20,970 nucleotides of DNA from Bacteroidales bacterium (lineage in GTDB: Bacteria; Bacteroidota; Bacteroidia; Bacteroidales; Muribaculaceae): positions 1 to 20,970 of the forward strand of contig SFMJ01000008.1 of the NCBI GenBank assembly GCA_004553095.1. The letters run 5' to 3'. This document shows, one piece after another, positions 6,712 through 14,149 of the stretch. Position 1 is the stretch's first letter; the number at the start of each line of letters is the position of its first letter. The notes below the pieces were generated by a model that made no database searches, was not told where the DNA came from, and saw only the letters and a list, made by a program, of their open reading frames with translations. The position numbers were made by a program, and so were the translations under genes.

Positions 6712-7509
6712 TTAGAAACCGTGGGGGATTATGCCTATTACTATGGCGTTGCGCATGAGTTGCGTCTCTAAGTTGTTGGCGCGGAAGGTGCGTAAATCCA
6801 ATCGGTAGCCTATTTGCATGCCGGTGCGGCCGAAGTTGATGCGCATCGATAGCAAGTTGTTGATGCCAAAAGCATTACCCCACCAGCCGAAATGCGCCAA
6901 ACCGCTGTGATTCCCTAAGTATATCTCATAATAACTCTCCCCATACTCGGGCGAGAAAAAACATGACAACGTCGGCAGTCGCATCTCATCCGTCACCTCT
7001 ACCTTGTATCTCCCGATATGTGTCTTCCATTTCAACGATGCCGAAAGATCAAACCCCGCTGAGGCCAAGGCTGTCACAGGATTATTGCCGTTGCGCGGTA
7101 TATAGAGTGCTCCTCCATAGATGTCGATCATTGGCCCGACTGTCACTTCCCAGCTCCGGGCAAATGCCTTGCGCCATGACATCCCCCATGCAAATTCTCC
7201 GGTCAGCCCATACATCCTCGCCGTCTCTGCCGGATTGAGCATCCGATGATAATCTACTGCCGCCTCGAATCGCATCGTGCAGCGATCCGACCAGCGCTGA
7301 AACGCCTTCGTCCAGCTCCCGGTCAGCGAATAACTCATCCCCTCATAATATAGCGGTGAGATATAGGTCGATATGTCGCGCGCGCCTCCGATCTCGATGC
7401 TATAGATAGAGGTGACAGGTCGACTCTCCGACACATCCTCCCCTTTGACACCGACTGCCACTGCCGATGCCATCACGAGTGCACTCAATATGCCTCTAAT
7501 CGAGATCAT
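6712..7509 (-). CDS. DUF3316-like exported (probable outer membrane) protein
   Basis: The 265-residue protein starts at the ATG 7509 (a TTG one codon upstream is also in frame). It begins with a signal peptide, MISIRGILSALVMASAVAVGVKG, followed by beta-rich sequence with many aromatic residues and alternating patterns ending in the short hydrophobic strand NAIVIGIIPHGF, typical of a small Bacteroidetes outer membrane beta-barrel. The overall look and its place directly after a topoisomerase A-subunit gene match the DUF3316 family as I remember it; function is unknown. The start codon lies inside parC (14-nt overlap), so translation is probably coupled to ParC. The connection between an envelope protein and a topoisomerase gene has no obvious functional explanation. 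Confidence 0.7.
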   Translation of the reverse strand: MISIRGILSALVMASAVAVGVKGEDVSESRPVTSIYSIEIGGARDISTYISPLYYEGMSYSLTGSWTKAFQRWSDRCTMRFEAAVDYHRMLNPAETARMYGLTGEFAWGMSWRKAFARSWEVTVGPMIDIYGGALYIPRNGNNPVTALASAGFDLSASLKWKTHIGRYKVEVTDEMRLPTLSCFFSPEYGESYYEIYLGNHSGLAHFGWWGNAFGINNLLSMRINFGRTGMQIGYRLDLRTFRANNLETQLMRNAIVIGIIPHGF

Positions 7510-10099
7510 CAAACAGTGATGGTTGCTTATTCTCTGCCGACACCTCTTCTGCCGACACCTCTTCTGCTTCCGGCTCTATAAACTCCACCGTTTCCTCTTC
7601 CGTCGGCTCCGGCTCCGGCGTAACATCTTCGATGCTCGCTACATTATACTGTGTGAGACGTTTGCCCTTGGCTTTAAACGATTTGAGTGCGATAAACGAC
7701 TCCGCATCTATCTCTAACGGCGGTCGCACCGCATCATCTCCCCCGAAGGTCACAAGAAGTTGTGCCCCCGGTTTGTCGGTCAGCAACATAATCTTGCCAC
7801 CCTCGTCGCTACCTACAAATCGCTGCGGCTTGGCAGTGACTTCAAACTTAAATCGCTTCAGATAGGGGAAACCTAATGCATTGTCGAAAAGCACCAAGGT
7901 CCACTCCTTGTTGGCATCAAATTTCTCGATGCGATAGATATTGTCGGAGTAGTGGTTGGAGTCTGAATATGATGATGTGAAATAATTGCCATCGTCGGTG
8001 ATCACCAGCACCTTGTCATCCCCTTGGAATATACCGAGGCTCTCGCCGCGATGGTCATAGTTCAGACGGATCACATCGCGGTCGAACCATACCTCGCGAC
8101 CACCCAACGTCGAGGTGCCCTGCTTTTCAAGCTTGACATCATCGATCTTGAATTTGGTCACAAGATTGCCCAATGATTCCTTACCCTTGATCAGCTGCTT
8201 GGCGAAGTCGATTACCAAGCGTGTGTTGCGAGGACGTCGTCCGCCATCACCCTCCTTGTCGGCAAGTGTGATTCGCACGGTCTCTGCCTCCCCATTGGGA
8301 TTGGCTGTAAGCCACTCGATGCGAGATCCGGCTATACCCTTGGTGATGTCATATTCCTTCTCACGCGTCAAGCCGGTGATGAAGAAGCGCTTCATATAGT
8401 AATTGCCACCCTTGCCATTGCGATAGATCACATTGTAGATGGTGCGGCGGTCGTTCTTCTTGAATATGCCGATGTAGATCGGCTTGATACTCTTGGTCTT
8501 GCCGATATATAACTTCTCGGTCGCCTTCACTATCTTGTAAGTGCCATCTTTATAGATCACCAGGATATCATCGATATCGGAGCAGGTGAAGAGGAAATCT
8601 CCCTCTTTGAGCCCGGTGCCGATGAAACATCCTTCGGCATCATAGCAGAGACGACGATTGGCTTCAGCCACTTTCGACGCCTCGATGCTGTCGAAATTGC
8701 GCAGCGTCGTGAGACGCGGATAGCGATAGCCATACTTCTCCTTCAGGTGAAGATACCAGCGCTCGGTGGTCTCGTCAATATGCTCGATGTCATGGTTAAG
8801 ACGCTCTATTTCACCCTCCAAACGGGCTATCTTCTCATCGGCCTTCGAAGAGTTGAACTTCAAGATACGCCCCATCTTGATCTCCCAGAGCTTGATGAGG
8901 TCTTCGTCGGTGATCGGACGATAGAAACTCTCCTTCCAGGGGGCGAGCAGCACATCTACTCTGCGGATGGCTTGCTCCATATCGGTGGCTTGCTCGATGG
9001 CGCGATCCTTATATATGCGTTGCTCGATAAATATCTTCTCGAGCGAAGCGAAGAGACGGCTCTCTTGAGCCTCGTTGAGGGCGATCTCGAGTTCGCGACG
9101 CAAGATGTCGCGAGTGCGGTCTACCGAATCGCGAAGCAATTCGCTCACCGAGAGAAACTCCGGCTTCTTGTCGCGAATCACACAGCAGTTGGGCGAGATC
9201 GATACTTCGCAGTCGGTGAAGGCATAGAGGGCGTCGATAGCCTTGTCAGAACTGGAGCCCGGGATCAAATGCACCACGATGCGTGCCTCTTTCGAGGTGT
9301 TATCATCGATGCTTCTCACCTTGATCTTTCCCTTCTCCATCGCTGAGAGTATCGACGATATCAGCGTGGCTGTCGTCTTGCCGAAGGGAAGCTCGGTGAT
9401 GACCAGCGTCTTATTGTCGAGCTTCTCAATCTTGGCTCTCACCTTGACCGAACCGCCGCGCGCCCCATCGTTATATTTCGAGGCATCCAGAAGTCCTCCG
9501 GTTTGAAAATCCGGAAGAAGGCGGAAGGGACGGTCATGAAGATAGTCGATAGCCGCATCGAGAATCTCGTTGAAATTATGGGGCAATATCTTCGATGATA
9601 AACCGACGGCGATACCCTCCACCCCTTGCGCCAAGAGGAGAGGAAACTTCATCGGCAGAGTCACCGGCTCGACATCACGCCCATCATAACTCGGCATCCA
9701 TTCCGTAATCTTGGGCGAAAAGGCTGCTTCCACCGCAAACTCCGACAGTCGCGCCTCGATATAACGAGGTGCGGCCGCCGAGTCTCCGGTAAGTATGTTC
9801 CCCCAGTTTCCCTGAGTGTCGATAAGCATCTGCTTCTGACCCAATTGCACCAACGCGTCGCCGATCGAGGCATCGCCATGAGGGTGATATGCCATGGTGC
9901 GTCCCACCACGTTCGCCACCTTGTTGAAATGTCCGTCGTCAAGGCGCTGCATCGTGTGCAATATGCGACGCTGCACAGGCTTTAGCCCATCTTCGATATG
10001 GGGCACTGCGCGTTCAAGTATCACGTATGATGCATACTCAAGATACCAGTCTTGAAACATTCCCGATAGCACGGTCTTTCGGTCGGTGGGTGGAAGCAT
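7496..10099 (-). CDS. parC: DNA topoisomerase IV subunit A (ParC; GyrA/ParC family)
   Basis: This is the cleavage-rejoining subunit of topoisomerase IV, which works with ParE (not in this window) to decatenate and relax DNA. The protein has 867 residues. The N-terminal winged-helix/tower region holds ERAVPHIEDGLKPVQRRIL (29-47), AYHPHGDASIGDALVQLG (70-87) and the catalytic tyrosine Y113 in AAAPRYIEARLS. The region YPRLTTLRNFDSIEASK and the long coiled-coil-like stretch follow. The C-terminal domain (about 500-815) has degenerate blades, and the last 45 or so residues are a very acidic tail ending PSLFDDLD. At the quinolone-site serine position of E. coli GyrA/ParC the residue is alanine (D-A-S in place of D-S-A/S), which is probably natural for this lineage. 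The ATG at 10099 begins MLPPTDRKTVLSGMFQDWYLEYASYVI. Confidence 0.9.
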   Translation of the reverse strand: MLPPTDRKTVLSGMFQDWYLEYASYVILERAVPHIEDGLKPVQRRILHTMQRLDDGHFNKVANVVGRTMAYHPHGDASIGDALVQLGQKQMLIDTQGNWGNILTGDSAAAPRYIEARLSEFAVEAAFSPKITEWMPSYDGRDVEPVTLPMKFPLLLAQGVEGIAVGLSSKILPHNFNEILDAAIDYLHDRPFRLLPDFQTGGLLDASKYNDGARGGSVKVRAKIEKLDNKTLVITELPFGKTTATLISSILSAMEKGKIKVRSIDDNTSKEARIVVHLIPGSSSDKAIDALYAFTDCEVSISPNCCVIRDKKPEFLSVSELLRDSVDRTRDILRRELEIALNEAQESRLFASLEKIFIEQRIYKDRAIEQATDMEQAIRRVDVLLAPWKESFYRPITDEDLIKLWEIKMGRILKFNSSKADEKIARLEGEIERLNHDIEHIDETTERWYLHLKEKYGYRYPRLTTLRNFDSIEASKVAEANRRLCYDAEGCFIGTGLKEGDFLFTCSDIDDILVIYKDGTYKIVKATEKLYIGKTKSIKPIYIGIFKKNDRRTIYNVIYRNGKGGNYYMKRFFITGLTREKEYDITKGIAGSRIEWLTANPNGEAETVRITLADKEGDGGRRPRNTRLVIDFAKQLIKGKESLGNLVTKFKIDDVKLEKQGTSTLGGREVWFDRDVIRLNYDHRGESLGIFQGDDKVLVITDDGNYFTSSYSDSNHYSDNIYRIEKFDANKEWTLVLFDNALGFPYLKRFKFEVTAKPQRFVGSDEGGKIMLLTDKPGAQLLVTFGGDDAVRPPLEIDAESFIALKSFKAKGKRLTQYNVASIEDVTPEPEPTEEETVEFIEPEAEEVSAEEVSAENKQPSLFDDLD
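7533..7562 (-). repeat. Exact 15-bp tandem duplication in the parC acidic tail
   Basis: The 15-nt unit TCTGCCGACACCTCT (+ strand) occurs twice without a gap, encoding the repeated EEVSA of the acidic C-terminal tail. The exact match suggests a recent in-frame slippage event in a poorly constrained region. Confidence 0.85.
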
Positions 10100-10182
10100 T
10101 TCTCTCGTTTCTCCTCAGTTTTTCAGGGTTAAGTTCTTTTTATCGTTTTCGTAGTTTACAGCTCGATATTGTCAACTCGCCA

Positions 10183-10608
10183 TTAGAACAATGGCATCAT
10201 TGATGTGCTGTCGAGATATTTTCTCTTGAACTCAGCATCGGTCATGCAGAGAATCATGATGCCTTGGATCAAAACCAAGATGCCCCATGCGCCGCAAGTC
10301 ACGAGCGACAAAAGAATCGTCAGTAAGCCGCCACCGGTCTTGCCCATGATGAAGTAGTGCACGCCGAGTGTGCCGAAGAAGAGGGCCATAATGCCACAGA
10401 GTGTCTTCTTCGAGGATACTTCGCTGTTGACGGCTTGAGAGGCCTGTCCGGCTTGCAAGATCTGCATCAACTCCGGCTGAGTGTAGAGAGGCTGCCATGT
10501 TGAGCCATCGACGCTTACCATAGTGTTGGCATCTACTGTGTAAGCAAATACTTGCTGTGCGGTCATCGGACCAACTATAGATCCGTTTACGTTAAGATAG
10601 TAGTTCAT
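10183..10608 (-). CDS. GYF_2-TM2 domain membrane protein
   Basis: The protein has 141 residues. Residues 1-50 are a GYF_2 (DUF4339) domain (MNYYLNVNGSIVGPMTAQQV, then VDGSTWQPLYTQPEL). Residues 51-66 are a short polar linker. Residues 67-121 are a TM2 domain: two hydrophobic helices joined by GVHYFIMGKTGGG, with the family's G-x-x-G-x-HYF pattern at 79-86. It is probably an inner membrane protein with the GYF_2 domain in the cytosol; no enzymatic role is known. The ATG at 10608 gives the usual MNYY start; the upstream sequence is A-rich. It lies between queF (79 nt) and parC (83 nt). It is the second gene of the window with a recognised GYF_2 domain and a different membrane module. Confidence 0.85.
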   Translation of the reverse strand: MNYYLNVNGSIVGPMTAQQVFAYTVDANTMVSVDGSTWQPLYTQPELMQILQAGQASQAVNSEVSSKKTLCGIMALFFGTLGVHYFIMGKTGGGLLTILLSLVTCGAWGILVLIQGIMILCMTDAEFKRKYLDSTSMMPLF

Positions 10609-10653
10609 AACAATTAATTTTTTTGTGTTAGTGGTTAATGTTATATATCTGAC

Positions 10654-10682
10654 GCCGGCTTGAGCCGGTCGGTATAAACCGA
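10654..10682 (-). other. Two adjacent short hairpins after queF
   Basis: CCGGC-TTGA-GCCGG (10655-10659 with 10664-10668) and TCGGT-ATAA-ACCGA (10669-10682) are perfect inverted repeats placed end to end, starting 5 nt after the queF stop codon on the - strand. Neither is followed by a T-run, so they are not classical intrinsic terminators. They could mark or protect the 3' end of the manA-queF message. Confidence 0.5.
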
Positions 10683-10687
10683 TGGAA

Positions 10688-11158
10688 TTACCATTCGAAA
10701 CTTAAAAGTTCCTCTCTGCGCCGACGGGCCAGCTCCTGATGCGAGGCATCGCCATAGTTGGCAAAGGGATGGATGCTGATTCCCCCGCGCGGCATAAAGC
10801 GTCCCTCTACTTCGATATATTTCGGCTCCATCAGTCGGCAGAGATCTTTCATGATGATGTTGACGCAATCCTCGTGGAAGTCACCATGATTGCGGAAACT
10901 GAAGAGATAAAGCTTCAGACTCTTGCTCTCCACCATCTTCCGCCCCGGGATATAGGCGATGTGGATATGCCCGAAATCGGGTTGGCCCGTCTTGGGGCAG
11001 AGTGTAGTGAACTCCGGACAGTCGAATCTCACCACATACTCATTGTCCGGATGCTTGTTCTCAAATGTCTCAAGCACCTCGGGCGAGTAATTGTCGCTAT
11101 ATTTCGTTCCGGCCGACCCAAGCAGGGTCACTCCTTTAAGTTCTTCTTCTGTTCTCAT
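10688..11158 (-). CDS. queF: NADPH-dependent 7-cyano-7-deazaguanine reductase (QueF, short type)
   Basis: QueF reduces the nitrile of preQ0 to the amine of preQ1 with two NADPH, the last free-base step before insertion into tRNA. From the ATG at 11158 the protein has 156 residues, the size of the unimodular QueF type. Longer in-frame starts would overlap the end of manA and add residues with no family likeness. Catalytic C54 lies in DCPEFTTLCPKTGQPDFG with D61 as proton donor, and the QueF motif ESKSLKLYLFSFRNHGDFHED spans 78-97 (NADPH binding and substrate contacts). It lies 34 nt downstream of manA on the same strand and apart from queD-queE-queC, which have their own terminator, so the pathway is split over two transcription units. 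Confidence 0.93.
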   Translation of the reverse strand: MRTEEELKGVTLLGSAGTKYSDNYSPEVLETFENKHPDNEYVVRFDCPEFTTLCPKTGQPDFGHIHIAYIPGRKMVESKSLKLYLFSFRNHGDFHEDCVNIIMKDLCRLMEPKYIEVEGRFMPRGGISIHPFANYGDASHQELARRRREELLSFEW

Positions 11159-11192
11159 CTCTCGGTTTTTATCTCTTCTCGTTATGAGTTTC

Positions 11193-12155
11193 TTAGTTAG
11201 TATATGTCTCGAGCATACGGATGCTCCCTTCGGGATGGATCCTGATGTTGTCGGCACTTGCCGGTATCAGCACCGTCTCTCCCTGCTTGAGGCTTACCAT
11301 CTCTCCTTGGCTCTCGATCTCGGCTTTTCCCTCGATCATAACCAAGATTCGGAAGGTATCCGCCTCGCGATAGTCGCGGATCATCTCCTGATCGACATCC
11401 AAGATATTGACCGTGAAATGATCGGACTGAATCACATTCACCGGCACGTTGACCCTCCCGGTATAGCCAAGACTCTTGCCATTCTGGTCGTCAAATCGTA
11501 TCGACTCTCGTGCCTCTTTGGTGTGCAATTTGCGATATTGTCCTTCTCGATCCTTGCGATTGTAGTCGTAGATGCGATAGGTAACTCCGCTCGTTTGCTG
11601 AACTTCCACCAGCAGACACCCGGCGCATATCGAGTGTACTCGCCCCGCCGGAATGTAGTAGATGTCTCCTCGGCTCACGTCGGTGTAGTTCAACACATCT
11701 TCGATCTTGCCCGTCTTGATGAGACGATCATATTCCTCAGGTGCTACCGGCCGACTGAATCCATTGGCGATCTTTGCCCCGGGAGCAGCATCGATGATAT
11801 ACCACATCTCCGACTTGCCATTCTCATAGCCATGGTTTATGGCTGTCGCATCGTCGGGATGTACCTGCACCGACAGGTCGCTGTTGGAGTCTATCAGCTT
11901 CACCAGCAAGGGAAACCGCGTCAACTCTTCTCCGGCAGCCATCTTCCCTACCAATGCAGCGCCATATTTCTGTAACAATTCGCTGACAGTCAACCCCTTG
12001 TCGCTGCCCTCACTTACGCGAGTCTCATCTCCTTCAAGTCCGCTGATCAACCAGCTTTCGCCTATGTTGCTCTCTTGCGATTCCTCCCCTCTGTAGGAGA
12101 AAATCTTGTTCCCTCCCCAGATGGTGGGCTTCAATATGGGCTCGAATTTCCACAT
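11193..12155 (-). CDS. manA: Mannose-6-phosphate isomerase, class I
   Basis: ManA interconverts fructose 6-phosphate and mannose 6-phosphate, feeding GDP-mannose and other glycan precursors. The 320-residue protein has a cupin fold, similar in length to short ManA proteins of Gram-positive bacteria and Bacteroidetes. The zinc site reads as Q97 and H99 in SVQVHPDD (95-102), E116 in KSEMWYI, and H174 in IPAGRVHS. The N-terminal KPTIWGG and GESW marks are also typical, and the C-terminal cupin half (220-320) is present. The ATG at 12155 sits about 60 nt behind a good Bacteroidetes promoter. It is the first gene of a probable two-gene unit with queF. Confidence 0.92.
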   Translation of the reverse strand: MWKFEPILKPTIWGGNKIFSYRGEESQESNIGESWLISGLEGDETRVSEGSDKGLTVSELLQKYGAALVGKMAAGEELTRFPLLVKLIDSNSDLSVQVHPDDATAINHGYENGKSEMWYIIDAAPGAKIANGFSRPVAPEEYDRLIKTGKIEDVLNYTDVSRGDIYYIPAGRVHSICAGCLLVEVQQTSGVTYRIYDYNRKDREGQYRKLHTKEARESIRFDDQNGKSLGYTGRVNVPVNVIQSDHFTVNILDVDQEMIRDYREADTFRILVMIEGKAEIESQGEMVSLKQGETVLIPASADNIRIHPEGSIRMLETYTN

Positions 12156-12216
12156 CTTGATGTCGAAGTTTTTCTTTTTTATTCGTTTTACGCTGTTAGT
12201 AGAAATATGGTAACTA

Positions 12217-12248
12217 CAAATATACGCAATTTTTTTGTTTTAAGCAAT
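12217..12248 (-). promoter_or_regulatory. Bacteroidetes-type promoter for manA-queF
   Basis: On the - strand, a -7 element TATATTTG (12224 to 12217) fits TAnnTTTG and is preceded, with a 20-nt spacer, by ATTG (12248 to 12245) as a -33 element. Transcription would start near 12210, giving a 5' leader of about 55 nt to the manA ATG. Confidence 0.65.
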
Positions 12249-12284
12249 TTGATAAGGATATTTTTCCTTTTTTTGCTTTTTACC

Positions 12285-12303
12285 ACGCGCTCTAAGAGCG
12301 CGT
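12285..12303. repeat. Perfect palindrome ACGCGCTC-TAA-GAGCGCGT
   Basis: Two 8-nt arms flank a 3-nt loop, 37 nt upstream of the manA -33 element. On the - strand it is followed by A-runs and on the + strand by only a weak T-rich stretch with no + strand gene ending there, so a terminator role is doubtful. Related words occur at 17681-17691 and 20146-20160. It could be an operator or a remnant of a dispersed palindrome. The rest of 12156-12436 holds the manA promoter, the que terminator and T-rich sequence, with no gene seen. Confidence 0.6.
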
Positions 12304-12348
12304 TCCTTAAATTTTTGGGGTCGTAGAGGTCGTAGCCCTCGCTTATGT

Positions 12349-12378
12349 AAAAAAGTGGGCGCCGGGTTTGCCGACGCC
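12349..12378 (-). terminator. Intrinsic terminator of the que run
   Basis: On the - strand an 8-bp stem (GGCGTCGG with CCGGCGCC, one G-T pair) closes a 5-nt loop (CAAAC) and is followed after three bases by six T residues (12354 to 12349). It starts 58 nt after the queC stop codon, in the correct orientation to end the queD-queE-queC transcript. Confidence 0.8.
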
Positions 12379-12436
12379 TCGCTCTTTATGTTCAACAGAT
12401 CTTATCGCAGGTCGCTCTCCCTTCAGATCGTTATCA

Positions 12437-13093
12437 TCATTTTTGATAGATCGTCGGGTCGGGAACGCCGGCAAGTTGGAATGCCTCTTTGCGCTCCACA
12501 CATGTGCCGCATGCTCCGCAGTGCACTTCGCCACCCTTGTAGCATGAGTAGGTCTGAGAGTAGTCGACGCCCAATTGCCCTCCATGCCTCACGATGTCAC
12601 TCTTACTGATGTCGGTATAGGGGGCAAGGATGTCGACCCCGTCGTAGGTGCCCCGGCTCATCGCCAGACTCATCGCATCGATAAATTCATGACGACAGTC
12701 CGGATAGATGGCATGGTCGCCCGAATGGTTGGCAAGCATCACATGCTTCAACCCGCGACTCTCTGCCAAACCACATGCCACCGATAGCATAATGCCATTG
12801 CGGAAGGGCACCACCGTGCTCCGCATATTCGCATCCTCGTAATGTCCCTCCGGGATTTCTTCTGCGCCACTTAGCAGTGAACTCTTGAAGTATTCTCCCA
12901 TGAATCGTAAGGGTATCACGATATGCTCGATGCCAAGCATCCGGCATTGGCGGCCTGCACACTCGATCTCGCGTGCATTATGATTCGACCCATAGTCGAA
13001 GGTCACAGCCAGGGCTATCCGCTCTTTATATTCGTGCATCAGGGTGACTGAGTCCAATCCCCCCGACAGCACTATGATCGAATCCTTCTCCAT
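12437..13093 (-). CDS. queC: 7-cyano-7-deazaguanine synthase (QueC)
   Basis: QueC converts 7-carboxy-7-deazaguanine to preQ0 with ATP and ammonia. Taken from the ATG at 13093 it has 218 residues. The PP-loop SGGLDS is at 10-15, FDYGSNHN at 32-39, VPFRNG at 95-100, and zinc is held by C184, C192, C195 and C198 (TYSC, then CGACGTC). An in-frame ATG at 13126 would add the Lys-rich MTDKRKEQKKA. I prefer 13093 because the conserved fold begins at once with KDSIIVLSGG and AAAGGAG lies about 12 nt upstream, but 13126 cannot be excluded. It is the last gene of the run, 61 nt (or 28 nt) after queE, and is followed by an intrinsic terminator. Confidence 0.9.
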   Translation of the reverse strand: MEKDSIIVLSGGLDSVTLMHEYKERIALAVTFDYGSNHNAREIECAGRQCRMLGIEHIVIPLRFMGEYFKSSLLSGAEEIPEGHYEDANMRSTVVPFRNGIMLSVACGLAESRGLKHVMLANHSGDHAIYPDCRHEFIDAMSLAMSRGTYDGVDILAPYTDISKSDIVRHGGQLGVDYSQTYSCYKGGEVHCGACGTCVERKEAFQLAGVPDPTIYQK

Positions 13094-13154
13094 TGCTTTC
13101 TTTTGCTCCTTTCTTTTGTCAGTCATTTTATCTCTATATTCCCTCTTTGTCGCC

Positions 13155-13757
13155 TCAGGGTATTCCCAAGAACCTGTGCAATTGCACCGAGAGTGTCCAG
13201 CGCGGGTCGGCGAGCACCCTGCTCACTGTCCGAAGCCTGTTGGTCTCTCGCTCGGCGGCATCCTCGACATAGCAGGGCTGTAGATACATCAGTGTCTTCT
13301 CCCGGCGACATCCTAATGAGAAGTAGCCCTCAAGATTCTGACCGATGTCGATCACCTTGATCTCGTCGGCCTCTTCCACCTTGATCTCTCCCTTCTCCAT
13401 GTCGCCGCAAATCCCGAATTTCGGAGATACGGTGACCCAGTCGATACCTTCGGGTAGAGGACACGTGCCGTTGGTCTCGATGGCGATCTTCTTGCCGGTG
13501 GCGCGCTTGAGCAGATGGATGAAGTCTTCATCTATCCACATCCCCGGTTCTCCACCGGTCAGCACTATCCACTCGGCAGTGTAGAGGTTGACTGCATGCA
13601 CGATCGATTCGTCGTCCATATAGATCCCCTCTTCATGGTTCGTGTCGCAGAAGGGACACCGCAAGTTGCATCCCGAAAAGCGGATGAACACCGACGGATA
13701 GCCGCTATGATGCCCCTCGCCCTGGAGCGAGTAGAATATTTCGTTGATCTTTCTCAT
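13155..13757 (-). CDS. queE: 7-carboxy-7-deazaguanine synthase (QueE, radical SAM)
   Basis: QueE rearranges 6-carboxytetrahydropterin to 7-carboxy-7-deazaguanine using S-adenosylmethionine, an iron-sulfur cluster and magnesium. The 200-residue protein has the cluster motif C30-x3-C34-x2-C37 (GCNLRCPFCDTN), the usual N-terminal EIFYSLQGEG (6-15), the SAM-contact TGGEP (67-71) and the segment IETNGT. The C-terminal 50 residues (CRREKTLMYLQP to LHRFLGIP) complete the short barrel. It lies 6 nt after queD, so the two are almost certainly co-translated from one message. Confidence 0.94.
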   Translation of the reverse strand: MRKINEIFYSLQGEGHHSGYPSVFIRFSGCNLRCPFCDTNHEEGIYMDDESIVHAVNLYTAEWIVLTGGEPGMWIDEDFIHLLKRATGKKIAIETNGTCPLPEGIDWVTVSPKFGICGDMEKGEIKVEEADEIKVIDIGQNLEGYFSLGCRREKTLMYLQPCYVEDAAERETNRLRTVSRVLADPRWTLSVQLHRFLGIP

Positions 13758-13763
13758 CGCCTG

Positions 13764-14099
13764 TCAATCTTCTTTCTCGTATGCTGCCCAGTTGCTCGAG
13801 CTCTCTTCCACTTCGGCACGATAGCAGTTGGGAACACTATCCACCACCCAACGAGCGATATTCTCCGCCGTCGGATTGAAGTCCAACACTTTGTTGAGTA
13901 TCTTGTGATCCACACGATCCATGATCATTCGCTTGATATGCGAGAAGTCGACCACCATACCATTCTTATCGACCTCTTTCGATCGACACTCCACTGTCAC
14001 CCTCCAATTATGCCCATGCAAGTTGCTGCACTGACTCTCATAATTGAGCTCAAGTCGGTGGGCTGCACTAAATTCAAATGTCTTCTTTACGTAATACAT
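13764..14099 (-). CDS. queD: 6-carboxy-5,6,7,8-tetrahydropterin synthase (QueD)
   Basis: QueD turns 7,8-dihydroneopterin triphosphate into 6-carboxytetrahydropterin, the substrate of QueE. The 111-residue protein is of the PTPS/QueD fold. Zinc ligands are H14 (FSAAHRL), H28 and H30 (NLHGHNW), and C24 is the catalytic cysteine in the C-x3-HGH form typical of QueD. D64-H65 (RVDHKILN) supply the catalytic pair, PTAENIA (76-82) and E98 near the end bind the pterin. It starts 50 nt after the zinc ribbon gene and heads the que part of the run. I found no preQ1-type riboswitch in the gap before it. Confidence 0.94.
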   Translation of the reverse strand: MYYVKKTFEFSAAHRLELNYESQCSNLHGHNWRVTVECRSKEVDKNGMVVDFSHIKRMIMDRVDHKILNKVLDFNPTAENIARWVVDSVPNCYRAEVEESSSNWAAYEKED

Positions 14100-14149
14100 C
14101 CTATTTATCTTTATTTTGTGGGGTGAACAAGTATCTTGTGATTAGTCTT

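Noticed and set aside
11159..11257. Longer queF start at 11257
   Set aside because: The extra 33 residues overlap the manA 3' end and have no QueF likeness; ATG 11158 gives the normal N-terminus.
12285..12303. Palindrome as intrinsic terminator of the que run
   Set aside because: On the - strand it is followed by A-rich, not T-rich, sequence, and a proper terminator is found earlier at 12349-12378.
14100..14149. preQ1 riboswitch before queD
   Set aside because: The 50-nt gap shows no pseudoknot-type stem or the A-rich tail of preQ1-I elements.
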